Assembly (NCBI RefSeq): GCF_030811855.1
Contig: NZ_JAUSRN010000015.1
Coordinates: 1 to 64,000 of the forward strand
Direction of reading: 5' to 3'
DNA length: 64,000 bases
DNA from: Variovorax paradoxus
Lineage (GTDB): Bacteria; Pseudomonadota; Gammaproteobacteria; Burkholderiales; Burkholderiaceae_C
This document shows, in pieces, positions 12,219-21,395 of this stretch. How positions within the stretch are numbered: the first letter of the stretch is position 1; every line of letters begins with the position of its first letter. The notes beneath the pieces were generated by a model. It worked only from the letters and a program-made list of their open reading frames with translations, did not search any database and was not told the origin of the DNA. The position numbers and the translations under genes are program-made.

Positions 12219-12923
12219 TCAGCGCCTGGCGCGCGGCAGCGCTACCGGCGCCAGGGTGGCGCGCAGCCGGGCCGGGGCGTCGGGCTCGGCCGTGGGGTCT
12301 ACCTCGAGTGAGCGCTCGACGTTGCCGATGTGATCGATCATCAGCGCGCGCGCCCGGGCCGTATCGCCGGCCTCCAGTGCGGCGACGATGGCGCCATGTT
12401 CCGCGCAAGACTGCCCGGCCTCGTGCCGTGACTGGTAGAGCGTGGCGGCCAGCGTGGTGCGGGCGGTGAGGTCGCGTAGCACGTCGACCAGCAGCTGGTG
12501 CCCCATCTGCTCGGCCAGGCACACATGAAAATCCGCCAGCAGGAAGGCGCGTGTGGCGGCGTCGGCAGCCTCGATGGCGCGCTGCTCGTCCGCAATGTGG
12601 TCGCGCAGCTTGCGAATCACGTTCTGCAAGGGCCGGCCTTCGCTTTCGGCCAGGATGCCGGCTTCGACGATGCGCCGCGCCGAAAAGGCATCGCGCGCTT
12701 CGTCGGCCGAGGGCTCCACCACGTACCAGCCGCGGCGCGACTGCACCTCGACGAAGCCGCGCGCCTGCAACTGCATGAGCGCCTCGCGCACCATGGTCCG
12801 GCTGACCGCGAAGTTCTCGGCCAGCGCCTGCTCGCCAAGCCGTTCGCCAGGCGCGAGCTTTTGCGCCAGGATGGCCTCGACCACCCGTTCGGCAATGGAG
12901 GTTGGAGTGACGTCGGCGGGCAT
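12219..12923 (-). CDS. GntR family (FCD) transcriptional regulator
   Basis: 234 residues. It starts MPADVTPTSIAERVVEAIL; the winged helix (residues about 10-75) contains GERLGEQALAENFAVSRTMVREAL, the classic GntR signature. The C-terminal FCD helical bundle shows ARRIVEAGI, DFHVCLAE and the metal-binding histidine pattern AEHGAIVAALEAGD. It starts 5 bp after the dctA stop, so the two are one operon. TTGCATACAA and a perfect dyad upstream of dctA (14286-14315) look like its operator, giving autoregulated control of the transporter; the ligand is probably a C4-dicarboxylate or related acid (inference). Confidence 0.88.
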   Translation of the reverse strand: MPADVTPTSIAERVVEAILAQKLAPGERLGEQALAENFAVSRTMVREALMQLQARGFVEVQSRRGWYVVEPSADEARDAFSARRIVEAGILAESEGRPLQNVIRKLRDHIADEQRAIEAADAATRAFLLADFHVCLAEQMGHQLLVDVLRDLTARTTLAATLYQSRHEAGQSCAEHGAIVAALEAGDTARARALMIDHIGNVERSLEVDPTAEPDAPARLRATLAPVALPRARR

Positions 12924-12928
12924 CGGGC

Positions 12929-14263
12929 TCAGTGGCTGGCGGCTCCCGCACCCAGGGGCGCGGCGGGCAGCTCGGGCTCGGCCAGCGGCTCGTCGTCGGG
13001 CGACTCGGTTCCATTGAGCACGGCATGGGCGCGCTCGCGGTCGATATCGCCCTCCCAGGCCGCAATGGCCACCGTGGCCACGCAATTGCCGATCAGGTTG
13101 CCCAACGCGCGGGCGATGCCCATGAACCAGTCGACCGAAAGCACCAGCACCAGCCCGATGGCGGGAATCGCCGGAATCGCGTGCAGCGTGGCCGCCAGCA
13201 CCACGATAGCCGAGCCCGGCACGCCGTGCGCGCCTTTGGAGGTGACTAGCGCAATGGCCAGGATGGTCAAGAGGTCCGCCATCGAGATCGGCGTGTTGGT
13301 GGCCTGCGCGATGAACACGGCCGCCAACGTGATGTAGATCGAGAAGGCGTCCAGGTTGAACGAGTAGCCCGTGGGAATCACCAGGCCCACCGTCGAATCG
13401 CGAATGCCCATGCGGCGCAGCTTGGCCATGATCTGAGGCAGCACGCTGTCCGACGAGGTGGTGGCGAACACGATCGCGAGCTCTTCGCGCAGGTAGCGCA
13501 GCAGCTTCCACAGGCTGAAGCCCGAAAAGCGCATGACCAGCCCGAGCACCACGAACACGAAGATCAGCACCGCGCCGTAGAAGAGGGCGACCAGCATGCC
13601 GAGCTGCTTGAGCGAGCCGATGCCGTATTTGCCCACCGTGAAGGCAATGGCGCCCAGCACGCCGAGCGGCGCCAGCTTGATGATGATGCCCATGATCTTG
13701 AACAGCACCAGCGAGAGCGCGTCCACCACTGCGCCCACCGGCTTGCCGCGCTCTCCGAGCAGCGACAGCGCGCAGCCGAACAGCACCGCGAACAGCAGCA
13801 CCTGCAGCACGTCGCCGGTGGCAAAGGCGTTCACCACCGTGGTGGGAATCAACTTCATCAGAAACTCGACCGTGCCGCCGCTCGTGAGCTTGTCGGCGTT
13901 GGAGGCGTAGGCGCTCATGGCGTTGGCGTCGAGCTTGCCCGGGTCCACGTTCATGCCCACGCCCGGCTGGAACACGAAGGCCAGCACCAGGCCCATCGCC
14001 AGCGCGATGGTGGTCAGCACCTCGAAGTAGATCAGCGCCTTCACGCCGACCCGGCCCACGCGCTTCAGGTCGCCCGCGCCCGCGATGCCGTGCACCACCA
14101 CGCAGAAAACCAGCACCGGGATGATCATCTTGATCAGCTTGATGAAACCGTCGCCGAGCGGCTTGAGCTTGACGGCGAACTCAGGTATGAAGAGGCCAGC
14201 GAGCACGCCTAGCACCAGCGCAATGACGACCTGGCCGAAGAGGGATTTGGCGAAACGGGGCAT
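12929..14263 (-). CDS. dctA: C4-dicarboxylate:cation symporter (DAACS family)
   Basis: 444-residue inner-membrane carrier for fumarate, succinate and malate. Close to E. coli DctA throughout: KPLGDGFIKLIKMIIPVLVFC, QPGVGMNVDP, the serine-rich hairpin ATTSSDSVLPQIM and the substrate motif VIPTGYSFNLDAFSIYITLAAVFIAQATN. The start is placed at MPRFAKSLF because GGAAGG lies 7 nt upstream; a start five codons earlier exists. Note SIYITLAA and FNLDAF where E. coli has FNLDGT, a small change in the HP2-proximal substrate loop. The C-terminal tail is proline- and acid-rich. Co-transcribed with the GntR gene downstream; a strong operator-like dyad lies 23 bp upstream. Confidence 0.9.
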   Translation of the reverse strand: MPRFAKSLFGQVVIALVLGVLAGLFIPEFAVKLKPLGDGFIKLIKMIIPVLVFCVVVHGIAGAGDLKRVGRVGVKALIYFEVLTTIALAMGLVLAFVFQPGVGMNVDPGKLDANAMSAYASNADKLTSGGTVEFLMKLIPTTVVNAFATGDVLQVLLFAVLFGCALSLLGERGKPVGAVVDALSLVLFKIMGIIIKLAPLGVLGAIAFTVGKYGIGSLKQLGMLVALFYGAVLIFVFVVLGLVMRFSGFSLWKLLRYLREELAIVFATTSSDSVLPQIMAKLRRMGIRDSTVGLVIPTGYSFNLDAFSIYITLAAVFIAQATNTPISMADLLTILAIALVTSKGAHGVPGSAIVVLAATLHAIPAIPAIGLVLVLSVDWFMGIARALGNLIGNCVATVAIAAWEGDIDRERAHAVLNGTESPDDEPLAEPELPAAPLGAGAASH

Positions 14264-14285
14264 GGGGCGACCTTCCATCGGTTGA

Positions 14286-14315
14286 ATGCAAGATCACCGA
14301 GATCTTGCATACAAG
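14286..14315. promoter_or_regulatory. Operator-like dyad upstream of dctA
   Basis: ATGCAAGATC-ACCGA-GATCTTGCAT (14286-14310) is a perfect 10-bp inverted repeat with 5-bp spacer. Overlapping it, TTGCATACAA (14305-14314) matches the TTGTATACAA sites found before the two purine permease genes. FCD-type GntR proteins bind such short dyads, so this is the likely site of the GntR regulator encoded downstream of dctA. Confidence 0.6.
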
Positions 14316-14499
14316 CAATGTAGGCAAGAAGACTCAGATTCCGTTCGAGGGTATTCCCGTCTTCCCTGCGGGCGTCGCACTCACGCAACCAATATGAATT
14401 AGTGTGACATTTTCACATTACTCACATATAGTCACATTCAAATGACTTGCGGGCCCGCTTTCGCTTCAAATAGAGAGCGGGTGGCCGAACGGGTAGCTT

Positions 14500-14976
14500 A
14501 TGTATCAGTTCTTGAGAAAATCGAAGGCGGCGTCGATGCGTTCCAGCTTGTCCGGTCTCCGGACGAGGCTGGCGCGGGTGCGCGGCTTCACGCTGATAGA
14601 GGTGATGATCACCGTCGCGATCGTGGGGATCCTGGCGGCCATCGCATACCCATCCTATGCGTCCTACATCCGCAAAGGGAAGCGGGCGACTGCCCAGGCC
14701 GCCCTGATGGATCTGGCCAGCAAGGAACAAACCTACCTTCTCGACCGGCGTGTGTACACCACCGTCCTGGCGGATATCGGTTTCGTGATGCCTACCGAAA
14801 TCCAGAGCGCCTACACGATCACGGTCGCTTGCTCTCCGGCGGACTGCTCGTCTGGCGGCTTCACGGCAACGGCCACTCCCGCGGGGAGTCAGGCCGTGTC
14901 GAGTGAGCAGGCAATAACGATCGACAACACGGGCGCCAAGACACCCGCAAACACCTCGGGTTACTGGGGCAAGTGA
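14500..14976 (+). CDS. pilE: Type IV minor pilin PilE-like
   Basis: 158 residues. Prepilin leader ends ...ARVRG, cleaved before Phe30 in RGFTLIEVMITVAIVGILAAIA, with Glu34 as the conserved fifth mature residue. PSYASYIRKGKRATAQAALMDLASKEQTYLLDRRVYT is the PilE/ComP-type alpha-helix and alpha-beta loop start; cysteines in ACSPADCSSGGF form a probable disulfide. An alternative start at the internal Met13 would give a normal-length leader. First gene of a minor pilin operon; the next gene starts 4 bp after its stop. Assembled into the inner-membrane priming complex of the type IV pilus. The order differs from Pseudomonas, where pilE is last. Confidence 0.82.
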   Translation: MYQFLRKSKAASMRSSLSGLRTRLARVRGFTLIEVMITVAIVGILAAIAYPSYASYIRKGKRATAQAALMDLASKEQTYLLDRRVYTTVLADIGFVMPTEIQSAYTITVACSPADCSSGGFTATATPAGSQAVSSEQAITIDNTGAKTPANTSGYWGK

Positions 14977-14980
14977 CGCG

Positions 14981-15505
14981 ATGGAAAACCCGGAGTCATT
15001 GACCCAGGCTCGGCGCGAGGCGCGGCGCGGTCGCCAGGTCGGCTTCACGGCCATCGAGTTGATGGTCACCGTGGCAGTCGTCGCCATCCTGGCGGCGCTG
15101 GCCATGCCCTCGTTCCAGCAACTGATTGCAACGCAGCGGATCAAGTCCGTCGCCTCGGCGCTGACTGAATCGCTTTGGGTCGCTCGCAGCGAGGCACTCA
15201 AGCGCAATGACAACGTGGCGTTCAGCTTCACGAATGCGGGCAGCAACTCCGTCGTCGGGGACTGGAACATCACCCAAAGCAGCGACGGAACGGGCACCGC
15301 ACTCCTTCAGCAGGCAGGCTCCCCCTCCGTCGTATCCACCACCTCGACGGGCGGCAACCTGCTGTTCGTCTTCAACTCCTCCGGCCGGCTGACTTCTGGC
15401 GGCTCGTCCTCGATCCAGCTCAGCGTCCCGTCTGCCAACGTCAATCGCTGGGTCTGCATTTCTGCCAGCGGCCGGGCCGTCACCCAATCGACATCATGCT
15501 CGTAA
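14981..15505 (+). CDS. fimT: GspH/FimT family minor pseudopilin
   Basis: 174 residues. Leader ends GRQVG, then FTAIELMVTVAVVAILAALAMPSF with Glu26 at mature position 5. QRIKSVASALTESLWVARSEALKRN is the FimT/FimU helix, followed by a beta domain ending in CISASGRAVTQSTSC, with the C-terminal cysteine pair of the family. It could be called fimU; the two are not separable from sequence alone. Overlaps the next gene by 10 nt, indicating translational coupling. Confidence 0.82.
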   Translation: MENPESLTQARREARRGRQVGFTAIELMVTVAVVAILAALAMPSFQQLIATQRIKSVASALTESLWVARSEALKRNDNVAFSFTNAGSNSVVGDWNITQSSDGTGTALLQQAGSPSVVSTTSTGGNLLFVFNSSGRLTSGGSSSIQLSVPSANVNRWVCISASGRAVTQSTSCS

Positions 15506-16149
15506 CTGACCTTCATCGATTCCGTGCGCGGGCGACCGGCACGCGCGGCTTCACGCTCATCGAAGTGCTGGTGACCATCGCCGTGATGCTTGTTGGCCTT
15601 CTGGGCGTGATCGGGATGCAGGCCAGGGCGGCCGTCATCGAATTTGAGTCATATCAGCGTGGCGAGGCGCTTGCGCTGGTGCGAGAAATGCAAGCCCGCC
15701 TGACCGATTCGCGAACCATCGTGACCGGCTACCTCGATTCTGCCGTCAGTTCCACCGACGGCAGTGTTTACGTGGGTTCGGGCGCGAATGCCAAGGACTT
15801 CAGCACCGCTTCCGTATGCGTCGGGGGAGCAGGCGTTCCGCTGGCGGAGGCAAAGTTCGAAATGTGCCAGTGGGGGCTGGCGCTGCAAGGCACGGCGGCC
15901 ATGGAGGGCACTTCGAAGGTCGGGGCCATGATCGGCGCCCGCGGCTGCCTGATCCGGGTCGTCCCGGCGGAGAACAACGCGCTGGCCGACATTTACGTCA
16001 CCGTGGTGTGGCAAGGTAAATCGCGTGGTGCTGAACCAGATGCCGATTCTCCAGCGGGCAAGTGTGCCAGCGCTGTGAATTTCGGTGCCGGGCTGCGGCG
16101 CGGCGCAACCGTCCGCGTACTGGTGCCGGACTTGCACAAGGCATCTTGA
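15496..16149 (+). CDS. pilV: Type IV pilus minor pilin PilV
   Basis: 217 residues. Leader ends ATGTRG, cleaved before FTLIEVLVTIAVMLVGLLGVIGMQARA (Glu23 = mature position 5), the PilV family pattern (LLGVxGMQ). Cysteines in SVCVGG, FEMCQWG, RGCLIR and GKCAS suggest disulfides in the globular domain. Starts inside the end of fimT (10-nt overlap) and ends 7 bp before pilW. Part of the tip/priming complex with PilW, PilX and PilY1. Confidence 0.85.
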   Translation: MLVTDLHRFRARATGTRGFTLIEVLVTIAVMLVGLLGVIGMQARAAVIEFESYQRGEALALVREMQARLTDSRTIVTGYLDSAVSSTDGSVYVGSGANAKDFSTASVCVGGAGVPLAEAKFEMCQWGLALQGTAAMEGTSKVGAMIGARGCLIRVVPAENNALADIYVTVVWQGKSRGAEPDADSPAGKCASAVNFGAGLRRGATVRVLVPDLHKAS

Positions 16150-16156
16150 GGCCTAC

Positions 16157-17215
16157 ATGTACCACCTCGCCCGCACCTCGATTTCACAAAGTCGTCCCCG
16201 TCATCAACGAGGGCTCACGCTCATCGAATTGATGATTGCGCTCGCCATCGGCCTGCTGATCGTCGCGGCCATGAGTGTCCTTTTTGCTGGCGGAAGCCAG
16301 TCCCGACGCGAGATTGAAATGAGCGCGGACGTGAACGAAAACGGGCGCTATGCCCTGGACGTTCTGAACCGCGAGTTGTCGCAGACGGGGTTCTACGGAT
16401 CCCTGGTCAAACCCACGGCGGCCACTACCAGGATTCCGGCGGACATGACTGTAGCGACAGCCATGTGCCTGACCGGAGTCGCGAATCTTGCCGCCTGGAA
16501 AGACTCGTTGACCTACAACGTACTGGGGCTTGGCAGCGCGTCAGGCGCGAATGTCGACGCGGATCCATCTTGCATCGCGCGCAAAGCCGGGACCGACGCG
16601 CTTTTCATTCAGCGAGCGAGTACCTGTGCCGTCGGCGACCCGAATTGCCCGGCCGAGTCGAATGCAGATGCCTATTTGCAGGTGTCCGAGTGCGGCACCG
16701 AATACAGCACGACTCCGATCGTTCTTGGACGGGGCGGTACCGGTGCGTCCACGTTCACGCTTCAAACCAAAACCTGCGCCGGCACGGCGGCACCGAAGCG
16801 CAAGCTCGTTCGCCGCATCTACTACGTCAGTGCGGCGAACGCGCTGAGCTATCAGGACATTCCGCTCAGCGGCGGGCTTCCCGATCCAGTGGTGCTGGTC
16901 GAGAACATCGAGCAGCTGCAAATCGAGTACGCGTTCGACACAGGCACCCCCGCAGACGGAACACCCGATGTGTACGCGGCCGCGCCCGATGCGCTGGCTG
17001 TGCCGCCTACCGACTGGACGCAAGTCATCGGCGTACGAATCTGGCTGCTGGCCCGCTCCAGCGATCCGAGCCGGTACACCAAGAATGCCGCGAGCTTCGT
17101 GCTCGGCGGGGACACCACCGTCAGCGTTACCGCAAATTCCGCCGGCAACCCGAAGCGGCGCGTCTACAGCACTTATATCTCTTTCATCACCCCCAAGGCC
17201 CGCAGCGAATCATGA
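16157..17215 (+). CDS. pilW: Type IV pilus minor pilin PilW
   Basis: 352 residues. Start taken at MYHLARTSISQSRPRHQRG so that the leader has normal length; cleavage is before LTLIELMIALAIGLLIVAAMSVLF, with Glu24 at mature position 5. The large size, ENGRYALDVLNRELSQTGFYG, and the C-terminal VIGVRIWLLARSSD are characteristic of PilW. Its stop overlaps the pilX start by 4 nt (ATGA). Confidence 0.87.
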   Translation: MYHLARTSISQSRPRHQRGLTLIELMIALAIGLLIVAAMSVLFAGGSQSRREIEMSADVNENGRYALDVLNRELSQTGFYGSLVKPTAATTRIPADMTVATAMCLTGVANLAAWKDSLTYNVLGLGSASGANVDADPSCIARKAGTDALFIQRASTCAVGDPNCPAESNADAYLQVSECGTEYSTTPIVLGRGGTGASTFTLQTKTCAGTAAPKRKLVRRIYYVSAANALSYQDIPLSGGLPDPVVLVENIEQLQIEYAFDTGTPADGTPDVYAAAPDALAVPPTDWTQVIGVRIWLLARSSDPSRYTKNAASFVLGGDTTVSVTANSAGNPKRRVYSTYISFITPKARSES

Positions 17216-17847
17216 AGATGCCAAGTGTCCGCCGAGCGCACCGTGCCCAGTCCGGCGCCGTGCTGATGATCGGCATGGTGATGCTGCTGATGATCAGCCT
17301 CATCGCGATCAGCGTCATTCGGCTGTCCACGCGCCACACGCAGATTGTCGGCAATGAGCAGGTGCGATCCGAAGCAGTAGCAGCAGCAAATTACGCGCTC
17401 GATACGGTGATGAATCAGCCCTACACCAGCTGGGATCCGTCGTACAGGACCGCAACAGGCTCGACCACCAGCGTCAATCTCGGCACGAGCAAGACCGATG
17501 ACAGCGCCGCCGGCACCGCCGGTTCGATGAACGTCGCGATCAAGAACCTCGAATGCAAGCGTGCCCGCGTGATCAAGAGTGCGGAACTCGTCCAGAGAAA
17601 TGCGTCCGGCACCTATTACGTGGCCTCGACGGACGCCTCCTGCTTTGGTGGCGGAGGTTCCCCCGGCCTGACCATCGTCGATACGAGCGCGTCGGGCTCT
17701 CCCAACGATAACTCGCTGTGCGCCACCGTGTTGTACGACATGCAGGCGCAAGCGAACGATCCGAAGCTGCTGAGTGCCGCGCCGCTTGTCCAGCAGGGCG
17801 TTGAGGTTCGCACGGACATCACGGCGCTCACGGACAGCTGCTCCTGA
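17212..17847 (+). CDS. pilX: Type IV pilus assembly protein PilX
   Basis: 211 residues. N-terminus MKMPSVRRAHRAQSG then AVLMIGMVMLLMISLIAISVIRLSTRHTQIVGNEQVRSEAVAAANYALD, the PilX pattern. There is no glutamate at mature position 5 (Ile20 instead), as in the GspK-like tip pseudopilins. A second in-frame ATG two codons downstream is also possible. The soluble part contains few recognisable motifs. Fourth pilin in the operon, 26 bp before pilY1. Confidence 0.82.
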   Translation: MKMPSVRRAHRAQSGAVLMIGMVMLLMISLIAISVIRLSTRHTQIVGNEQVRSEAVAAANYALDTVMNQPYTSWDPSYRTATGSTTSVNLGTSKTDDSAAGTAGSMNVAIKNLECKRARVIKSAELVQRNASGTYYVASTDASCFGGGGSPGLTIVDTSASGSPNDNSLCATVLYDMQAQANDPKLLSAAPLVQQGVEVRTDITALTDSCS

Positions 17848-17873
17848 TCGCGATATAGCCAGAAAGATCACCG

Positions 17874-20800
17874 ATGAAAACCCTTTCCTTCCGACTCGTC
17901 GTGGCGATTCTCGCCGTCACGGTCCTGCACTCGCGGGCCGCGGCCGAAGACATCGACCTGTATGCAGGCGGAGGAAGCGCCTCGGCGCCCAATGTTCTCT
18001 TCTACCTGGACAACAGCTCAAACTGGTCGGCCAACAATCAGGCTTGGAGTTACTCGTCTGTCCTGGCGAAGTGCGGAAACTACAGTGGCTCGGCACGGAC
18101 CACATGCCAAAGCTACGTCTATCAAATCTTCTGCAATTCGACGTCAGCCTGCAGCGGGGATCCAAAGTTGGTGCAAGGGCAGGTCGAAGTTCGCGCGCTG
18201 AAACTCGTGCTCAACGAACTCGCGTGCCCGCCAACCGGAGCCGCCGCAGTGGACATCAATGCCGGCTTGATGATGTTCAACAGCGGTTCGGTCGATGGCA
18301 ACAATGTCATATCGGGCTACATCCGCCATGAGATCAAGCCGCTGAAGGACCAGTGCACGGTTACCGACGTAACGAAGTCGATCATCGCGGACCTGACCAA
18401 CATCGACGCCAACATCACGGGATCGGATTTCAAAGGACCCTCCTCGGCCGAATACGGCGCCGGCCTCTACGAGGCCTTCAAGTACTTCGGCGGCTGGTCG
18501 CGGCCAGACCTGGTCGCCTCCGGTTCCGGCGGTACGGCCGGCTCCCCGGTGAGCGCCACGGGGTTCGGCCCCACGCGCTATGGCACCAAGAACGCCCTTG
18601 AGGACCCGAATGCATTCACGAACGCTACGGAAAGGACCATCTACAAGAGCCCGATCGACGCGAACAGCTGCGGCAAGAACTACATCATCCTGATCGGCAA
18701 TACGTGGCCGAACCAGGAGTACGGAACCGATACGAGCGCCTCACCGTATCCCACGAACACCCTGATGTCGCGTCTCCGCTATGACCCGGGGCTGCAGATC
18801 TATCCGACGCCTCTGACCACCAACGACAAAACCAATGTCCGCTTCGCCGACGAGTGGGCCAAATTCCTCTACGACACCGACGTGAACTCGACCGACGGCC
18901 AGCAGAGGGTCGAGACCTTCACGATCGACGTCTACAACCAATCGCAGGACCTGAAGCAGGCGAAGCTGCTTCAGACCATGGCAGCCGTCGGCCGAGGCAA
19001 GGTACCCGGCGACTACGCCGGCGGCTACTTTGCAGTGGGCGGCGATCTGCTGGCGCTGATCAACGCGCTCAAGCAGACCCTGACCCAGATCGCATCGGTC
19101 AACAGCGTGTTTGCGTCCGCCTCGCTGCCGGTGAGCGTGAATGCCCAGGGCACCTTCCTGAACCAGGTGTTCATGGGCGTTTTTCGGCCACAGGAAAGCG
19201 CCTATCAGCGCTGGGCCGGCAACATGAAGCAGTACAAGTTTGCGCTCAATGGCAACGCTCTTTACCTCGCCGATTCCACCACCGACGCGGCAGGCAATCC
19301 CAATCCCGCAGTCGACACGTCGAGCGGCTTCATCCTGAATTGCGCGGCGAGCTACGGGACGGCCGACAGCGGCACTTACTGGCAGAGCGTGACCGGGACG
19401 GCGTCGAGTTGCGGAAACGCGAACTACTCCACTTTAAGCAAGTACTCCGATTTGCCTGACGGTCCGCTCGTCGAACGGGGAGCCACTGGTCAGAAGCTGC
19501 GCAATCTTGGACATGCAGCCCGCAACATCCGGACTTGCACAGACACCACCTGCGGTTCCGTGGTCGACTTCAACGCGACGAACGTGACGATTCCCAGCGC
19601 GGGCCTGAGCAAGGGCACCACGAGCGCGACCTTGGTCAACTGGGCACGGGGCCAGAATGTGGGCGACGGCAACAGCACCTTCAACTCGTCCGGCGATCTG
19701 GTCACCACGACTTACCCGGCAACGGACCCGAGCACCGGCACGGTGACACCAGGCCCCACCACTCGCCCGACGGTGCACGGCGAAGTGGTTCATTCGCGGC
19801 CCCTCGCGGTGAACTACGGCTCGGGCAGCACGAACGACGTCGTGGTGTTTTACGGCGCCGGCGACGGCATGTTGCACGCGGTCAACGGCAACCAGACCGG
19901 CACCGGCGCCGGCAACGAACTCTGGGCCTTTGTCGCGCCGGAACACTGGAGCGGCACCGACAGTACGGGGTCCTGGAATCTGCTGGATCGGGTGCATTCG
20001 AACTATCCGCTGATCAAGTTCCCCGGTGTAACGGCCACCGGCGCCGCACCGAAGACCTACTTTTTCGATGGTTCCATCGGCGGCTACCAGGAGGTGGCCA
20101 ACGGCGTGTTGAGCAAGCTGTGGATCTACCCGACTATGCGCCGCGGCGGGCGTGCGGTCTATGCGTTCAATGCAACGAACAAGCCCGGCACCGGCGGCAA
20201 TCAACCGACGCTGATGTGGAAGTTCAGCAACACCGACAACAGCAACCTGGGTCAGACCTGGTCCACGCCGGTCGCCATCCGCGTGAAGATCGGAACGGCA
20301 ACTACCACGCTGGTCGCCTTCGGGGCCGGCTACGACAGCTGCGAGGACGACGCGACCATCACCTGCACGCAAGGGCGCGGCATTTTCGTGATGGACGCCG
20401 GAACCGGCAAAGCGGCCAACTATCGATTCTTCGATCTGGATTCGACGGCCGGCCGCTTCGTCGCCGACATGACGTCGGTCGACGTCAACGGTGACGGCAT
20501 CATCGACCTCCTGTACGCCGTCGACACGCGCGGCAATATCTGGCGCATCAACACCACTAACCCGAACAGCAGCTACGCGAGCTACAGCAGCGTCGCCGAC
20601 TGGCCGTGGAACAAGATCGCGACGGTGAGCGACTGGACCACCGCCTCGGAACAGCGCAAGTTCATGAATGCACCCAGCGTCGTCATGCTTGGCACACAGG
20701 CAACCGTTCTGGTTGGCACGGGCGATCGCGAAAAACCCCTGGCCTCAGGCAGCGCCGCATTGGTCAACAACCGCTTCTACGGCATTCGTGACGACATCAC

Positions 20801-21344
20801 CAAGACAGGGCCAACGACGGCCACCAAGCCCACGGTCGTGAACGGCTTCGGCACCGATGCATCGCTGGCCAGCGCCAATCAATTGACGAACGTGACCAGC
20901 GTCACCACGACTGTCGATCCGACGACCTTGGCGCCGAATGGCTGGTACAGGAATCTTTCCACCACGAGCACGCCGTTCGAGCAGGTCGTCACCACGCCAC
21001 TGACCATCGGCGGGCTGACTTACTTCAGCACGTTCCAACCCAAAGCGACGAGCACTCCCGGCAGCACGAACCAGTGTTCGAACCTGGGTGTCGGACGGGC
21101 GTACAAGGTAGATTTCCAGACGGGCGTGATCGCGCCGAATTCGGCAGGTCTTTATGCGCCGGACACGTTCAGTTCTCAGGGCATTCCACCGTCGCCTGTA
21201 GGCGGGTTGGTTTCCATCGATGGGAAGACCGTGCCATTCTGTATTGGATGCTCGGGGCCAACTGTCTTGTCTCCGAACAAGATCGTTCCCAAGGTCAAAC
21301 CTGATCGCAAGCCGGTCTATCGGTACCAGAGGATCGACGGCTAA
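17874..21344 (+). CDS. pilY1: Type IV pilus tip adhesin/biogenesis protein PilY1 (PilC)
   Basis: 1156 residues with a Sec signal peptide (about 1-24, SRAAAED). The N-terminal half is VWA-like, beginning PNVLFYLDNSSNWS (Asp46 in a DxSxS-like MIDAS position). The C-terminal half is the PilC beta-propeller: RPTVHGEVVHSRPLAVNYG, FYGAGDGMLHAVNG and the calcium loop DVNGDGIID at 870-878 followed by LLYAVDTRGNIWRI, as in Pseudomonas PilY1. It stabilises the extended pilus and mediates adhesion and surface sensing. Last gene of the minor pilin operon. Strain-variable cysteines occur in the N-terminal region. Confidence 0.9.
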   Translation: MKTLSFRLVVAILAVTVLHSRAAAEDIDLYAGGGSASAPNVLFYLDNSSNWSANNQAWSYSSVLAKCGNYSGSARTTCQSYVYQIFCNSTSACSGDPKLVQGQVEVRALKLVLNELACPPTGAAAVDINAGLMMFNSGSVDGNNVISGYIRHEIKPLKDQCTVTDVTKSIIADLTNIDANITGSDFKGPSSAEYGAGLYEAFKYFGGWSRPDLVASGSGGTAGSPVSATGFGPTRYGTKNALEDPNAFTNATERTIYKSPIDANSCGKNYIILIGNTWPNQEYGTDTSASPYPTNTLMSRLRYDPGLQIYPTPLTTNDKTNVRFADEWAKFLYDTDVNSTDGQQRVETFTIDVYNQSQDLKQAKLLQTMAAVGRGKVPGDYAGGYFAVGGDLLALINALKQTLTQIASVNSVFASASLPVSVNAQGTFLNQVFMGVFRPQESAYQRWAGNMKQYKFALNGNALYLADSTTDAAGNPNPAVDTSSGFILNCAASYGTADSGTYWQSVTGTASSCGNANYSTLSKYSDLPDGPLVERGATGQKLRNLGHAARNIRTCTDTTCGSVVDFNATNVTIPSAGLSKGTTSATLVNWARGQNVGDGNSTFNSSGDLVTTTYPATDPSTGTVTPGPTTRPTVHGEVVHSRPLAVNYGSGSTNDVVVFYGAGDGMLHAVNGNQTGTGAGNELWAFVAPEHWSGTDSTGSWNLLDRVHSNYPLIKFPGVTATGAAPKTYFFDGSIGGYQEVANGVLSKLWIYPTMRRGGRAVYAFNATNKPGTGGNQPTLMWKFSNTDNSNLGQTWSTPVAIRVKIGTATTTLVAFGAGYDSCEDDATITCTQGRGIFVMDAGTGKAANYRFFDLDSTAGRFVADMTSVDVNGDGIIDLLYAVDTRGNIWRINTTNPNSSYASYSSVADWPWNKIATVSDWTTASEQRKFMNAPSVVMLGTQATVLVGTGDREKPLASGSAALVNNRFYGIRDDITKTGPTTATKPTVVNGFGTDASLASANQLTNVTSVTTTVDPTTLAPNGWYRNLSTTSTPFEQVVTTPLTIGGLTYFSTFQPKATSTPGSTNQCSNLGVGRAYKVDFQTGVIAPNSAGLYAPDTFSSQGIPPSPVGGLVSIDGKTVPFCIGCSGPTVLSPNKIVPKVKPDRKPVYRYQRIDG

Positions 21345-21395
21345 GAGAACCTACTGGTTCCGTGAGACCGACCGCTAAAAGAAGGGGCAAGTCGC

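Noticed and set aside
14470..14495. GGGTGGCCGAACGGGTAG, resembling the 5' part of a tRNA-Leu/Ser gene
   Set aside because: No matching D, anticodon, T or acceptor arms follow; the pilin gene starts at once.
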